17,051 bases of DNA from UBA3792 sp045576895 (GCA_045576895.1 JAZNHI010000248.1:1-17051), one strand, 5' to 3'. Positions 6,185 to 14,269 are shown, counted from the stretch's first letter. The notes: generated from the letters alone by a model not told the origin. Numbers and translations are program-made.

Positions 6185-7978
6185 TCATTCTTCCTCGGGA
6201 ACGACCGCGATATGCAGCTCCTGAAGCTGCTTTGCGTCGACCGGATCCGGTGCGTTCGTCAGCGGGCAGGATGCGTTCTGCACCTTCGGGAACGCGATGA
6301 CGTCGCGGATCGACTGCGCGCCGCAGATCAGCATGGTCACGCGGTCGAGCCCGTATGCCAGTCCGCCGTGCGGCGGCGTGCCGTACTTCAATGCCTCCAG
6401 GAGGAACTTGAACCGCGCTTCCGCCTGTTCTTTACTAAGTCCGATGACCTTGAACATCTTTGCCTGCAGCTCGGTCGAATGGATACGGATCGAGCCGCCG
6501 CCGATCTCGTTGCCGTTCAGTACGATATCGTACGCCTTGGCGCGGACCTTGCCGGGATCGGTGTCCAGCAGCGGAAGGTCTTCGTCCATCGGGCTTGTGA
6601 ACGGATGGTGCATTGCAACGAAGCGGTTTTCCTCCTCGCTCCACTCCAGGAGCGGGAATTCGACGACCCACAGGAGGTTGAACTTCTTCGGGTCGATGAG
6701 TCCCAGCTTGTCGCCGAGCTTCAGACGCAGCGCGCCGAGCGCCGCCCAGACGACCGGGTTCTTGTCCGCCACGATGAACATGACGTCGCCGGGCTCAAAG
6801 TCTGCCTTCGCCTTGATCGTTTCAAGCTCTTCCTCGGTGAGGAACTTCGCGATCGGGGACTGCAGGCCTTCGGGCTTCCAGTTCATCCACGCAAGGCCCT
6901 TCGCCTTATAGGTCTTGACAAACTCGCCGAGCGCGTCGATCTCCTTGCGGCTAAAGTGCGCCGTCGCGCCCTTTGCGACGATGCAGCGGACGCTGCCGCC
7001 GTTGTCAAGCGCGTTTTTGAACACGGAGAAGCCGCAGTTACGGACGCAGTCGGACAGATCCTTCAACTCCATGCCGAAGCGCGTATCGGGCTTGTCGGAG
7101 CCGTAGCGGTCCATGGCGTCCTGCCACGTGATGCGCGGCAGCGGAAGCTGTACGTCGAAGTCCAGCGTTTCCTTAAAGAGGCGCTTAATGAAGCCCTCGT
7201 TCATCGCCATGACGTCGTCCGCCTCGACAAACGACATTTCAAGGTCGATCTGCGTAAAGTCCGGCTGACGGTCTGCGCGAAGGTCCTCGTCGCGGAAGCA
7301 GCGGGCAATCTGCATGTAGCGGTCGAAGCCACTAAGCATTAAAAGCTGCTTAAAGAGCTGCGGGCTCTGCGGCAGCGCATAGAAGCTGCCCGGATGGACG
7401 CGGCTCGGCACGAGGTAGTCGCGCGCGCCTTCCGGCGTGCTCTTGGTGAGCATCGGCGTTTCGATCTCCAGAAAGCCGTTTTCCGCAAAGTATTCGTGTG
7501 TGATGCGCGTGATCTCGTTGCGCATCATGAGGTTCCGCTGCATGCACGGACGGCGAAGGTCCAGATAGCGGTACTTCAAGCGCAGAAGCTCACCCGCGTT
7601 GCAGTCGTCGCTCGTGTCGATCGGCGGCGTTTCGGCGGTGCTCAGGATCTTGAACTCCTTCACCTTCACTTCGACCTCGCCGGTCTTCATGTTCGGGTTG
7701 ATCATGTTGCCGGTGCGCGCCTCGAGTACGCCCTTGACGGCAAGCACGTATTCGGACCGGATCGTGCTTGCGCGATCGAAGTCCTCCTTTGAAAGTGTCG
7801 AGGAGTCAAACACGATCTGCATCAGCCCCGTGCGGTCGCGAAGCTGCACAAAGATCAGCGCGCCGAGATCGCGGCGGACGTTCGTCCAGCCCATCAGCGT
7901 GACTTCCCTGCCGACGTCTTCCTTGCCGAGCGCCGTGCAGTAGCACGTACGCTTCCATCCACTCAAGAATTCTCCCAT
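6185..7978 (-). CDS. aspS: Aspartate--tRNA ligase
   Basis: A 597-residue class II synthetase of the full-length bacterial type. An OB-fold anticodon-binding domain is at about 10-110 (MGWTNVRRDLGALIF), followed by the catalytic core. Motif 2 is FRDEDLRADRQPDFTQID (228-245), the bacterial GAD insert lies roughly at 300-410, and motif 3 is GLDRVTML (543-550). The C-terminal CPLTNAPDPVD is typical of bacterial AspRS. It charges tRNA-Asp; whether it also charges tRNA-Asn (non-discriminating) cannot be settled. Leu38 in RRDLG is the residue seen in discriminating E. coli AspRS, but one position does not decide it. The start lies 2 bases after the hisS stop and its GGAGGG sits within the end of hisS. 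Both genes share the T-box leader. Confidence 0.97.
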   Translation of the reverse strand: MGEFLSGWKRTCYCTALGKEDVGREVTLMGWTNVRRDLGALIFVQLRDRTGLMQIVFDSSTLSKEDFDRASTIRSEYVLAVKGVLEARTGNMINPNMKTGEVEVKVKEFKILSTAETPPIDTSDDCNAGELLRLKYRYLDLRRPCMQRNLMMRNEITRITHEYFAENGFLEIETPMLTKSTPEGARDYLVPSRVHPGSFYALPQSPQLFKQLLMLSGFDRYMQIARCFRDEDLRADRQPDFTQIDLEMSFVEADDVMAMNEGFIKRLFKETLDFDVQLPLPRITWQDAMDRYGSDKPDTRFGMELKDLSDCVRNCGFSVFKNALDNGGSVRCIVAKGATAHFSRKEIDALGEFVKTYKAKGLAWMNWKPEGLQSPIAKFLTEEELETIKAKADFEPGDVMFIVADKNPVVWAALGALRLKLGDKLGLIDPKKFNLLWVVEFPLLEWSEEENRFVAMHHPFTSPMDEDLPLLDTDPGKVRAKAYDIVLNGNEIGGGSIRIHSTELQAKMFKVIGLSKEQAEARFKFLLEALKYGTPPHGGLAYGLDRVTMLICGAQSIRDVIAFPKVQNASCPLTNAPDPVDAKQLQELHIAVVPEEE

Positions 7979-7980
7979 TG

Positions 7981-9246
7981 TTATACCCTCCGAATTGAAT
8001 CCGCGATGCTTTCCGCATCCAGTTGTACCATCATTGAATCGCCCCCCTGCATGGATTTCAGGGTTGCGGCATTGTTGTTCATCTCATCTTCGCCGATGAC
8101 GAGCGTAAACAGCGCGCCGGTCTTATCGGCATATTTCATCTGCGCCTTGACGCTGCGGTCCATGAGGTCGAGATCGACCGAAACGCCGCGCGCGCGAAGA
8201 TCCCGCGCCAACGTGAAGCACTTGTCCTTTGCGTCCTTGCCGAGCCCGATCAGCATCACGTCGTAACGTACGGGCTTCGGAATGTCGACGCCGAGCTTGT
8301 CCATGATGAGCAGCAGACGTTCCATACCGAGTCCGAAGCCGACCGCGGGCATATCGGGACCGCCGAGCTCCTTGATGAGACCGTCGTACCGTCCGCCGCC
8401 GCAGAGCGTACCCTGCGCGCCCGGCATGCCGGACACGATCTCGAATACCGTCTTGGTGTAGTAATCGAGTCCGCGCACCAGCATCGGATCGATCTCGTAG
8501 CGGATGCCCGCAAGGTCCAGAAGCCGCATCAGCTCGTTCATATGCGCGCGGCAATCGTCGCAGACATAGTCCATCGTGTGCGGCGCGTCCTTGACGATCT
8601 CCTTGCACACGTCGACCTTGCAGTCCAGGATGCGCAGCGGATTCGTTTCAAAACGGCCTCTGCACGTCTCGCACAGCTCGCCGAGCCGCCCGCCGAGATA
8701 CTCTTTCAGCGCCTGCTGATACCGACCGCGGCACTTCGGGCATCCGATGCTGTTCAGCTTGATCGTAAGATCCGAGCAGCCGAGCGTTTCAAAGATTTCC
8801 GACGCGATCGAAATGACCTCCGCGTCCGCCGCGGGGCTATTGGATCCGAAGATCTCCACGCCGAACTGGTGATGCTCTCTTAACCGTCCCGCCTGCGGGC
8901 GCTCATAGCGGAACACCGGGCAATAGAGATAATACATCTTGGTCGGCTGCGCTTCCGAAAAGAGTCCGTTTTCCACGAACATGCGGACCGCGCCCGCCGT
9001 GCCCTCAGGCTTCAGCGTAATGCTGCGGTCTCCCTTGTCGGTGAACGTGTACATTTCCTTCTGCACGATGTCGGTCGTGTCGCCGACGCCGCGCAAAAAC
9101 AGCTCGGTGTGCTCGATGCACGGAGTACGCGCTTCCAGAAGTCCGTACTTTCTGACGATCCCGCGGATCGTGCGCTCAAGATACTGCCAGCGATAGCTCT
9201 CCTCCGGGAGAACGTCCTTTGTGCCTTTCGGCGCTTTGTATGCCAT
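7981..9246 (-). CDS. hisS: Histidine--tRNA ligase
   Basis: A 421-residue class II synthetase. The N-terminal APKGTKDVLPEE (5-16) is the HisRS opening. Motif 2 region RYERPQAGRLREHHQFGVE is at 113-131, histidine-binding LVRGLDYYTKTVFE at 257-269 and motif 3 GFGLGMERLLL at 303-313; the C-terminal anticodon domain begins near 325. Between 167 and 232 there is a cysteine-rich insert with paired CPKC (169-172), CETC (192-195) and CDDC (229-232) plus Cys209 and Cys214, probably a zinc-binding module of the kind found in clostridial HisRS. The AGGAGG at 9253-9258 is ideally placed before the ATG. It is first in the operon and controlled by the T-box leader directly upstream. Confidence 0.97.
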   Translation of the reverse strand: MAYKAPKGTKDVLPEESYRWQYLERTIRGIVRKYGLLEARTPCIEHTELFLRGVGDTTDIVQKEMYTFTDKGDRSITLKPEGTAGAVRMFVENGLFSEAQPTKMYYLYCPVFRYERPQAGRLREHHQFGVEIFGSNSPAADAEVISIASEIFETLGCSDLTIKLNSIGCPKCRGRYQQALKEYLGGRLGELCETCRGRFETNPLRILDCKVDVCKEIVKDAPHTMDYVCDDCRAHMNELMRLLDLAGIRYEIDPMLVRGLDYYTKTVFEIVSGMPGAQGTLCGGGRYDGLIKELGGPDMPAVGFGLGMERLLLIMDKLGVDIPKPVRYDVMLIGLGKDAKDKCFTLARDLRARGVSVDLDLMDRSVKAQMKYADKTGALFTLVIGEDEMNNNAATLKSMQGGDSMMVQLDAESIADSIRRV

Positions 9247-9261
9247 AAAAAACCTCCTATG

Positions 9262-9305
9262 AAAAAACGCGGTCTTTCGCCCTCAAAAGGGACGGAAGAT
9301 CCGCG
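9262..9305 (-). terminator. T-box attenuator hairpin before hisS
   Basis: On the minus strand the 3' part of the T-box (CGCGG, then TCTT) pairs with AAGA and CCGCG downstream. The hairpin is closed at the top by CCCT/AGGG around a TTTG loop and followed by six T (9262-9267). The alternative antiterminator pairs AGGG (9312-9315) with CCCT (9288-9291). The two folds exclude each other, which is the expected switch. The last T lies 15 bases before the hisS ATG. Confidence 0.88.
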
Positions 9306-9494
9306 GTGCCACCCTGTTTCGCAGCATGCTGCTGCGCGCTCTTCCCCGATAACGAAGGGTCTCCGGCATGCCTTTTTCTTCCGGCACGCAGCTTCCGGCT
9401 GTCCTTCCCCGTCCTCTCTCCGCACGTCTTTCAGCCGCGGACGCGCTCTCTTTCGTTCGATACGGCGGGTACTCTTCCGTTCAACGCTTTGCGC
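9262..9494 (-). promoter_or_regulatory. T-box riboswitch leader of hisS-aspS, predicted tRNA-Asp specificity
   Basis: The conserved T-box AGGGTGGCACCGCG is at 9302-9315 (minus strand). Stem I can be folded by eye. A lower helix CGG/CCG (9477-9479 with 9396-9398) sits above GA-rich kink-turn strands, and an S-turn is formed by AGTA (9470-9473) opposite GAA (9405-9407). CCCG/CGGG (9466-9469 with 9408-9411) lies above it, and the distal hairpin is GCGCGTC/GACGTGC (9440-9446 with 9422-9428) next to an AG-rich bulge. The specifier following GAA is GAC (9401-9403), then A, reading Asp. The antiterminator bulge is UGGC, whose C pairs with a G73 discriminator as in tRNA-Asp; bacterial tRNA-His has C73 and would call for UGGG. 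A 7-bp Stem III hairpin is at 9320-9336. Uncharged tRNA would stabilise the antiterminator and switch the operon on. Confidence 0.92.
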
Positions 9495-9496
9495 TT

Positions 9497-9525
9497 ATTA
9501 TACCCACGGGATACTGACTTGTCAA
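9497..9525 (-). promoter_or_regulatory. Consensus sigma-A promoter of the hisS-aspS operon
   Basis: On the minus strand TTGACA (9520-9525) and TATAAT (9497-9502) are both exact consensus boxes with the ideal 17-bp spacer. The -35 begins 6 bases after the hemZ stop. Transcription should start near 9490, at the base of Stem I of the T-box leader. This promoter shows that hisS and the genes after it form their own unit, with control exerted at attenuation rather than initiation. Confidence 0.92.
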
Positions 9526-9531
9526 GCAAAA

Positions 9532-10971
9532 TCAAGGTAAAAACAGCTTTCTTTTGGCGGCGTCCAGGATATCCAGCTTTGCGCCGTAGGTCGGCACGTC
9601 CTTCGGATTCGGAATGCGCTCCACGCGGTTCTCCGATCCGAACACGCGCTTGGTCATCGCGCCCGCGCCGTGGGCAAGGATCGAGGTCGTCTCCTCCATC
9701 ATGTCGACGTTGTATACGCACAGCTTGCCGTCCGCCGCGTAGCCGACGTTTTCCAGGTTGCCGTTCTGGTACTTCTGCCGGTACATGTAGTACGGCCAGA
9801 GCCCGATCTCCTTCGCCGCGGAAAAGCCCATATCGATCATGGTCTCGACGTCCTCGCGCGGGGGCAGCGGGTACTTGTCCAGCTGATCCTTCAACCTGCT
9901 CGAGCGCTTGATCGCAAGCGTATGCACGGTGAGATTGTCCGGTTTCATCGCTTTGATCTCCCTTAATGTCCGTTCGAAGTCCGCAACGGTTTCCCCCGGA
10001 AGCCCCGCAATGAGGTCCATGTTGATCGAGGAAAAGCCCATCGAACGCGCCAGCGCAAACGCCTCCCTGATCTCGGCTGCGGTGTGCGCTCTGCCGATCC
10101 TTCTGAGCGTTTCGTCCGACATCGTCTGCGGATTGATTGAGATGCGCTCCACGCCGTGATCCCGAAGAACCTGCAGTTTTTCTTTTGTGATCGTGTCCGG
10201 TCTGCCCGCTTCCACTGTGCATTCCGCACCGAAGCAGCCGTAACAGGCTTCAAAATGCGATAAAAGCGCGTCCAGCTCCTCCGCCGAAAGCACGGTCGGC
10301 GTACCGCCGCCGAGATACGACGCGCGAACGCGGAACCCGCCGTCGCTGACGAGCCTTGCGCCGTTTTCGATGTCTTTGAACAGGAACGGAAGATACTCTT
10401 TCACCGCGTTCTTTTTTGCGATCTCCGCGCCGAACGAACAGTATAGACAGCGCGTTTTGCAGTACGGAATGCCGACGTAGACGTCGATCTCGTTCGGCTG
10501 TACCGATTCGATGACCGGCTTCTGCACGGCGTTGATCGTTGCGGCAAGGCGCAGCTTATCGATGCGCACCGAAAAGACGTCCCGGAACTGCCGCACGGCT
10601 TCCTCGTCGCCCACGCGCTCGCAAAGTTCGCGCAGAAGCTTGGTCGGGCGGATGCCGGTAAGGCTTCCCCATGGCATCTCCATGGGACGGATCTCCTGCA
10701 TCAGCGCATAGACCGCGCGTTTTTCGGCGCGTTTTTCCTGCCGTTTCCGGTCGAGCGAATCGCTTTCGTCCACGGCATAGCCGACCGTGACCGGTTCGAA
10801 GCCCGCCGACGTCGCCGTTGCGGTCTTTGCGGCGTCGTCGAGCGTCACGGAAACCGTCAGCGTCGTTTCCGGCCCTTCCTCCGGCGTAATCGGAACAAGG
10901 CCGAGGAACATGCGGATCTCCTCGGCGATATCGTTTGCGTATTGCGGTGTGTTGGTGATCAGTCGAACCAC
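9532..10971 (-). CDS. hemZ: HemZ-family radical SAM protein (coproporphyrinogen dehydrogenase-like)
   Basis: A 479-residue radical SAM enzyme with an N-terminal extension of about 160 residues typical of HemZ. The Fe-S motif is CKTRCLYC at 171-178 (Cys171, Cys175, Cys178), followed by SF. GGGTPT after a YL strand binds SAM, and VERISINPQTMSD and INMDLIAGLPGE are the usual HemN-like stretches. The fourth cysteine found two residues after the cluster in E. coli HemN is replaced by Phe179-180 surroundings, as in HemW and HemZ proteins. Oxygen-independent oxidation of coproporphyrinogen III is therefore an annotation by homology, not proof. The start is GTG at 10971, with GAGGA about 6 bases upstream. 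It overlaps the end of the MBL gene by 13 bases in another frame. No other haem gene is in the window. Confidence 0.86.
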   Translation of the reverse strand: MVRLITNTPQYANDIAEEIRMFLGLVPITPEEGPETTLTVSVTLDDAAKTATATSAGFEPVTVGYAVDESDSLDRKRQEKRAEKRAVYALMQEIRPMEMPWGSLTGIRPTKLLRELCERVGDEEAVRQFRDVFSVRIDKLRLAATINAVQKPVIESVQPNEIDVYVGIPYCKTRCLYCSFGAEIAKKNAVKEYLPFLFKDIENGARLVSDGGFRVRASYLGGGTPTVLSAEELDALLSHFEACYGCFGAECTVEAGRPDTITKEKLQVLRDHGVERISINPQTMSDETLRRIGRAHTAAEIREAFALARSMGFSSINMDLIAGLPGETVADFERTLREIKAMKPDNLTVHTLAIKRSSRLKDQLDKYPLPPREDVETMIDMGFSAAKEIGLWPYYMYRQKYQNGNLENVGYAADGKLCVYNVDMMEETTSILAHGAGAMTKRVFGSENRVERIPNPKDVPTYGAKLDILDAAKRKLFLP

Positions 10972-11603
10972 GGCATATCCTCGAAGTTGATCGGATTGGA
11001 ACGTTTTTCCTGCGCGACCGTCGTCGGCTCCTCGTGTCCCGGATAAATGCGGTAATCGTCCGGAAGCTCGAACAGCACGCTGCGGATGGAGTTTCTCAGC
11101 GCGGCGTAATCGCCGGTCGGCAGATCGTACCTGCCGTAGCCGCCCGCAAACAGCGTGTCGCCCACAAACGCGCAGCGCTCGCCGTCGCAGACGAACGTGA
11201 TCCCGCCTGCGGTGTGTCCCGGCGTTTCGAGCACGCGGAACGAAAGTCCCGCCGCCTCGAACGTGTCGCCGTCGTGCAGCAGCACGTCCGGCTCGACCGG
11301 TTCAAGCGTGATCCGCATCGTCATGGAAAGGCTTGTCAGATTGCTCCTTAAGCCGTCCGCATCTGTTTCTGAGATATAGATCGTCGCGCCGGTCGCCTTC
11401 TTCAATCCGGCAACGCCGAGCAGATGATCGAAATGCCGATGCGTGACGAGGATGTCGGAAAGTGTCCACCCATGCTCCTTCAGAACGGCAAGGGCAAGCT
11501 CCGCGTCCGATGGGTCGATGACCGCAACGGTCTTTGCGCCGTCGCGTCCGACAAAGATCATATTCGCGGCAACCGGGCCGCAGGGAACCATTTCCAACAG
11601 CAT
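10959..11603 (-). CDS. MBL-fold metallohydrolase, glyoxalase II-like
   Basis: A 214-residue protein with the complete metallo-beta-lactamase metal site: THRHFDH at 54-60 (His55, His57, Asp59, His60), His130 in ETPGHTAGG, Asp149 in FVGDTLFAGG, and His190 in IYPGHEEPT. This is the short glyoxalase-II-like architecture without the C-terminal helical domain of true GloB. Hydrolysis of a thioester such as S-lactoylglutathione analogues is possible but not shown. It begins 1 base after the dtd stop, with AAAGGA as ribosome binding site, and runs 13 bases into hemZ. This MBL gene is a recurrent member of the relA-dtd-hemZ-hisS neighbourhood in Clostridia, which hints at a link with tRNA or redox quality control; that link is inference. 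Confidence 0.87.
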   Translation of the reverse strand: MLLEMVPCGPVAANMIFVGRDGAKTVAVIDPSDAELALAVLKEHGWTLSDILVTHRHFDHLLGVAGLKKATGATIYISETDADGLRSNLTSLSMTMRITLEPVEPDVLLHDGDTFEAAGLSFRVLETPGHTAGGITFVCDGERCAFVGDTLFAGGYGRYDLPTGDYAALRNSIRSVLFELPDDYRIYPGHEEPTTVAQEKRSNPINFEDMPWFD

Positions 11604-11604
11604 A

Positions 11605-12051
11605 TCAGAATCCTTTCCGGGAATCCAAAAGGATCGTAAAGGGACCGTCGTTTTCGATCGAAACCTTCATGTCCGCGCCGAACCGCCCCGTTTCCACGGG
11701 CACGTCGGCGCTCAGCTTTGCGATGCACCGCTCATAAAGCGGGATTGCCTGCTCCGGACGCGCGGCGTCGATATAGCTCGGACGCCTGCCCTTTCTTGCG
11801 TCGCCCAAAAGCGTGAACTGCGAGATCAGAAGGATCGCTCCGTCGACGTCCGTAACGCTCCTGTTCGGAACGCCGTTCTCGTCGTCGAAGATGCGAAGCC
11901 CCAGAAGCTTCTCCGTCATATAGTCCGCGTCCGCCTCCGTATCGCCCACCGATACGCCTAAGAGGACGCAAAGTCCTTTTTGAATTGCGCCGACCGTTTC
12001 ACCGTCGATTTTCACGCTCGCCCCGGTCACGCGCTGTACCACTGCCCGCAT
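11605..12051 (-). CDS. dtd: D-aminoacyl-tRNA deacylase
   Basis: A 148-residue protein beginning MRAVVQRVTGASVKIDGE, the standard Dtd opening. It contains the catalytic-pocket motif SQFTLLGD (near residue 78) and the Gly-Pro motif near the C-terminus, here GPFT instead of the more common GPVT. The enzyme removes D-amino acids (and glycine mischarged on tRNA-Ala) from tRNA, protecting translation. I chose ATG 12051 because AAGGAGG lies 5 bases upstream and the family starts there; an in-frame ATG at 12069 would add MYKEEA and lies inside the 3' end region of rel. The gene follows rel by 10 bases and precedes the MBL gene by 1 base, so cotranscription is very likely. Confidence 0.94.
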   Translation of the reverse strand: MRAVVQRVTGASVKIDGETVGAIQKGLCVLLGVSVGDTEADADYMTEKLLGLRIFDDENGVPNRSVTDVDGAILLISQFTLLGDARKGRRPSYIDAARPEQAIPLYERCIAKLSADVPVETGRFGADMKVSIENDGPFTILLDSRKGF

Positions 12052-12061
12052 TGCTTCCTCC

Positions 12062-14236
12062 TTATACACGGAACACGTCCACGACCTGCTTGAGTTTCTT
12101 GAGATTCGTAATGATCACCTGCAGCTGCTCGGTGCTCGACACGGTGCACGTGATCTCCATCGCCGCGTAGCCGTCGTCAGTCGAGCGGCTCGAAAGGTCG
12201 GTCATGTTGACGTTGAGGTTCAGGAGCACCTTCGAAACCTCCATGAGCGAACCCGGCTTGTCCTCGATGAACACGCGGATCGTCGCAGAGAAGTTCGTGC
12301 GCGCGTCGGCTGCCCATTCGACCTCGATCATGCGCTCGGCGTCCTGCATCAGGCTCTGGACATTCTTGCAGTCCGCGCGGTGCACGGAAACGCCCCTGCC
12401 GCGCGTGATGTAGCCCACGATCGGATCGCCCGGAAGCGGGTTACAGCAGTTTCCGAAGAACACCGCCATGCCCGGATCACCGTGCACGTAAACGCCCTTC
12501 GGGTTCGCCTTGTGCTGCGGCTTCTTCGGCAGCTCCTGATCGGACTCCTCGAAGCGTTTCTGCAGCTCGTCAAGGCGTTCCTCCTTGCGGTGCAGGTCGA
12601 TGAGCTTGTGCAGCACCTGTCCTGCCGACACACCGCCGAAGCCGATTGCGGAATAGAGATCGTCGAGCGACGCAAAGTTGTGCCGCTTCAGAACTTCGTT
12701 GTAATACTCCGGCTTCATCAGCACGGCAAGGCTCTGCGCGTGCCGCTTTGCGGTCTCCTCGAGCATTTCACGTCCGCGCTGGATGTTCTCCTCGCGGTTT
12801 TCATGCTTGAACCACTGCCGGATCTTGTTCTTCGCCGTCTGTGTCTTGACGATCGAAAGCCAGTCGCGGCTCGGTCCCGCCTGCGAATTGGAAGTGATGA
12901 TCTCGACGACGTCGTTCGTCTTGAGCTTGTAATCGAGCCGCACGACGTTCCCGTTGACGCGGGCGTGCTGGCAATGATGTCCGACGTTCGTGTGGATGCG
13001 GTAGGCAAAGTCCAGCGGCGTCGAACCGACCGGCAGGTCGATGATCTCGCCGCGCGGCGTCAGCACGAAGACGTATTCGCCGAGGAAGTCCTTCAGGATG
13101 TTGTCGACGAATTCCTTGCTGTCCTCTGCCGTTTCCTCGGCTTCCAGCACCTGCCGAAGCCACGAGGTCTTGCGGTCGAGCTCCGTCATCGACTGACGGC
13201 CTTCCTTGTACATCCAGTGCGCCGCGATGCCGTATTCCGCGGTCGCGTGCATCTCCTTCGTGCGGATCTGCACCTCGAACGGAATGCCCTTTTCGTCCAT
13301 AACCGTCGTGTGCAGCGAGCGGTACAGGTTCGGCTTCGGCATGGCGATATAATCCTTGAACCGTCCGGGCAGCGGCTTCCACGTCGCGTGGATGACGCCC
13401 AGCGCGGCGTAGCAATCCGTGACCGTGTCCACGATGATGCGGATCGCGATCAGGTCGTACAGCTCGTGCAGCGTGCAGTTGTTGCGCTGCATCTTGCGGT
13501 ACGAGGAATACAGATGCTTCGGACGTCCGGAAATGCTGCCTTCGATGTTCGCCTCTTTCAAAAGCACCTTCATCTTTTCCATGGCGCTCGAAAGAAGCTC
13601 CAGCCGCTCCTTCTGCTGCACGTCGACCTGCGCCTTGATGTTCTCGTATTCCTCCGGCATCAGGTACTTGAACGACAGATCCTCGAGCTCGCTGCGGATC
13701 GCGCCCATGCCGAAGCGATGCGCAAGCGGCGCATAGACCTCCAGCGTTTCGCGGGACTTCTTGATCTGCTTTGCCGGCGAGCAGACGTCGATCGTGCGCA
13801 TGTTGTGCAGACGGTCGGCAAGCTTGATGATGACGACGCGGACGTCCTCCGCGATCGCAAGGAACAGCTTGCGGAGGTTTTCCGTCTGCTCCTGTTTTTT
13901 CGTGACGTAGGTCTGCTTTCCGGATTTGGTGAGCTTGGTGACGCCGTCGACCAGAAACGCGATCTCCTTGCCGAACATCTTTTCGATGTCCTCGATCTGC
14001 ACGTTGTCCCCGTCCTCGACGGTGTCGTGCAGCACGCCCGCGATCACGGTCGGCGCGTCCATGCCCATGTCCAGAAGATAGGACGCGACGGTCAGCGGGT
14101 GCGTCACAAACGGCGTTCCGTCGTCGCGCTTCTGGTTGCAGTGCACGCGCGAAGCAAACGACACCGCCTCCGTGAGCGTTTTTGCCTGCTCCGGACCGAA
14201 CCGTTCCGTGAATCTTGCGATCAGCCGTTCCTCCAT
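12062..14236 (-). CDS. rel: Bifunctional (p)ppGpp synthetase/hydrolase, long RelA/SpoT homologue
   Basis: A 724-residue protein with the full long-RSH layout. The HD hydrolase domain (about 25-175) has His46, His70-Asp71, Glu74-Asp75 and the LADRLHN motif at 139-145. The synthetase domain (about 230-345) has GRPKHLYSSYRKM at 237-249, RFKD at 292-295 and FEVQIRT at 320-326. A TGS domain follows at about 387-448, a Cys-containing conserved region (GNCCNPLPGD, HRADC), and a C-terminal ACT domain from about 650. The RxKD form (RFKD) is typical of bifunctional enzymes; monofunctional RelA has ExDD. Together with the intact HD site this predicts both synthesis and hydrolysis of the alarmone on stalled ribosomes. 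Residue 306 in LYRSLHTT is Arg where long homologues commonly have Gln. AAGGAGG precedes the ATG; recJ ends 33 bases upstream. Confidence 0.96.
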   Translation of the reverse strand: MEERLIARFTERFGPEQAKTLTEAVSFASRVHCNQKRDDGTPFVTHPLTVASYLLDMGMDAPTVIAGVLHDTVEDGDNVQIEDIEKMFGKEIAFLVDGVTKLTKSGKQTYVTKKQEQTENLRKLFLAIAEDVRVVIIKLADRLHNMRTIDVCSPAKQIKKSRETLEVYAPLAHRFGMGAIRSELEDLSFKYLMPEEYENIKAQVDVQQKERLELLSSAMEKMKVLLKEANIEGSISGRPKHLYSSYRKMQRNNCTLHELYDLIAIRIIVDTVTDCYAALGVIHATWKPLPGRFKDYIAMPKPNLYRSLHTTVMDEKGIPFEVQIRTKEMHATAEYGIAAHWMYKEGRQSMTELDRKTSWLRQVLEAEETAEDSKEFVDNILKDFLGEYVFVLTPRGEIIDLPVGSTPLDFAYRIHTNVGHHCQHARVNGNVVRLDYKLKTNDVVEIITSNSQAGPSRDWLSIVKTQTAKNKIRQWFKHENREENIQRGREMLEETAKRHAQSLAVLMKPEYYNEVLKRHNFASLDDLYSAIGFGGVSAGQVLHKLIDLHRKEERLDELQKRFEESDQELPKKPQHKANPKGVYVHGDPGMAVFFGNCCNPLPGDPIVGYITRGRGVSVHRADCKNVQSLMQDAERMIEVEWAADARTNFSATIRVFIEDKPGSLMEVSKVLLNLNVNMTDLSSRSTDDGYAAMEITCTVSSTEQLQVIITNLKKLKQVVDVFRV

Positions 14237-14269
14237 AAGCGTCCTCCTTTCCCTCTGAACCTTACTATT

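Noticed and set aside
5831..7342. A 503-codon open frame on the plus strand, opposite thioredoxin and aspS
   Set aside because: Same antisense artefact; it crosses the boundary between two certain genes and resembles no protein family.
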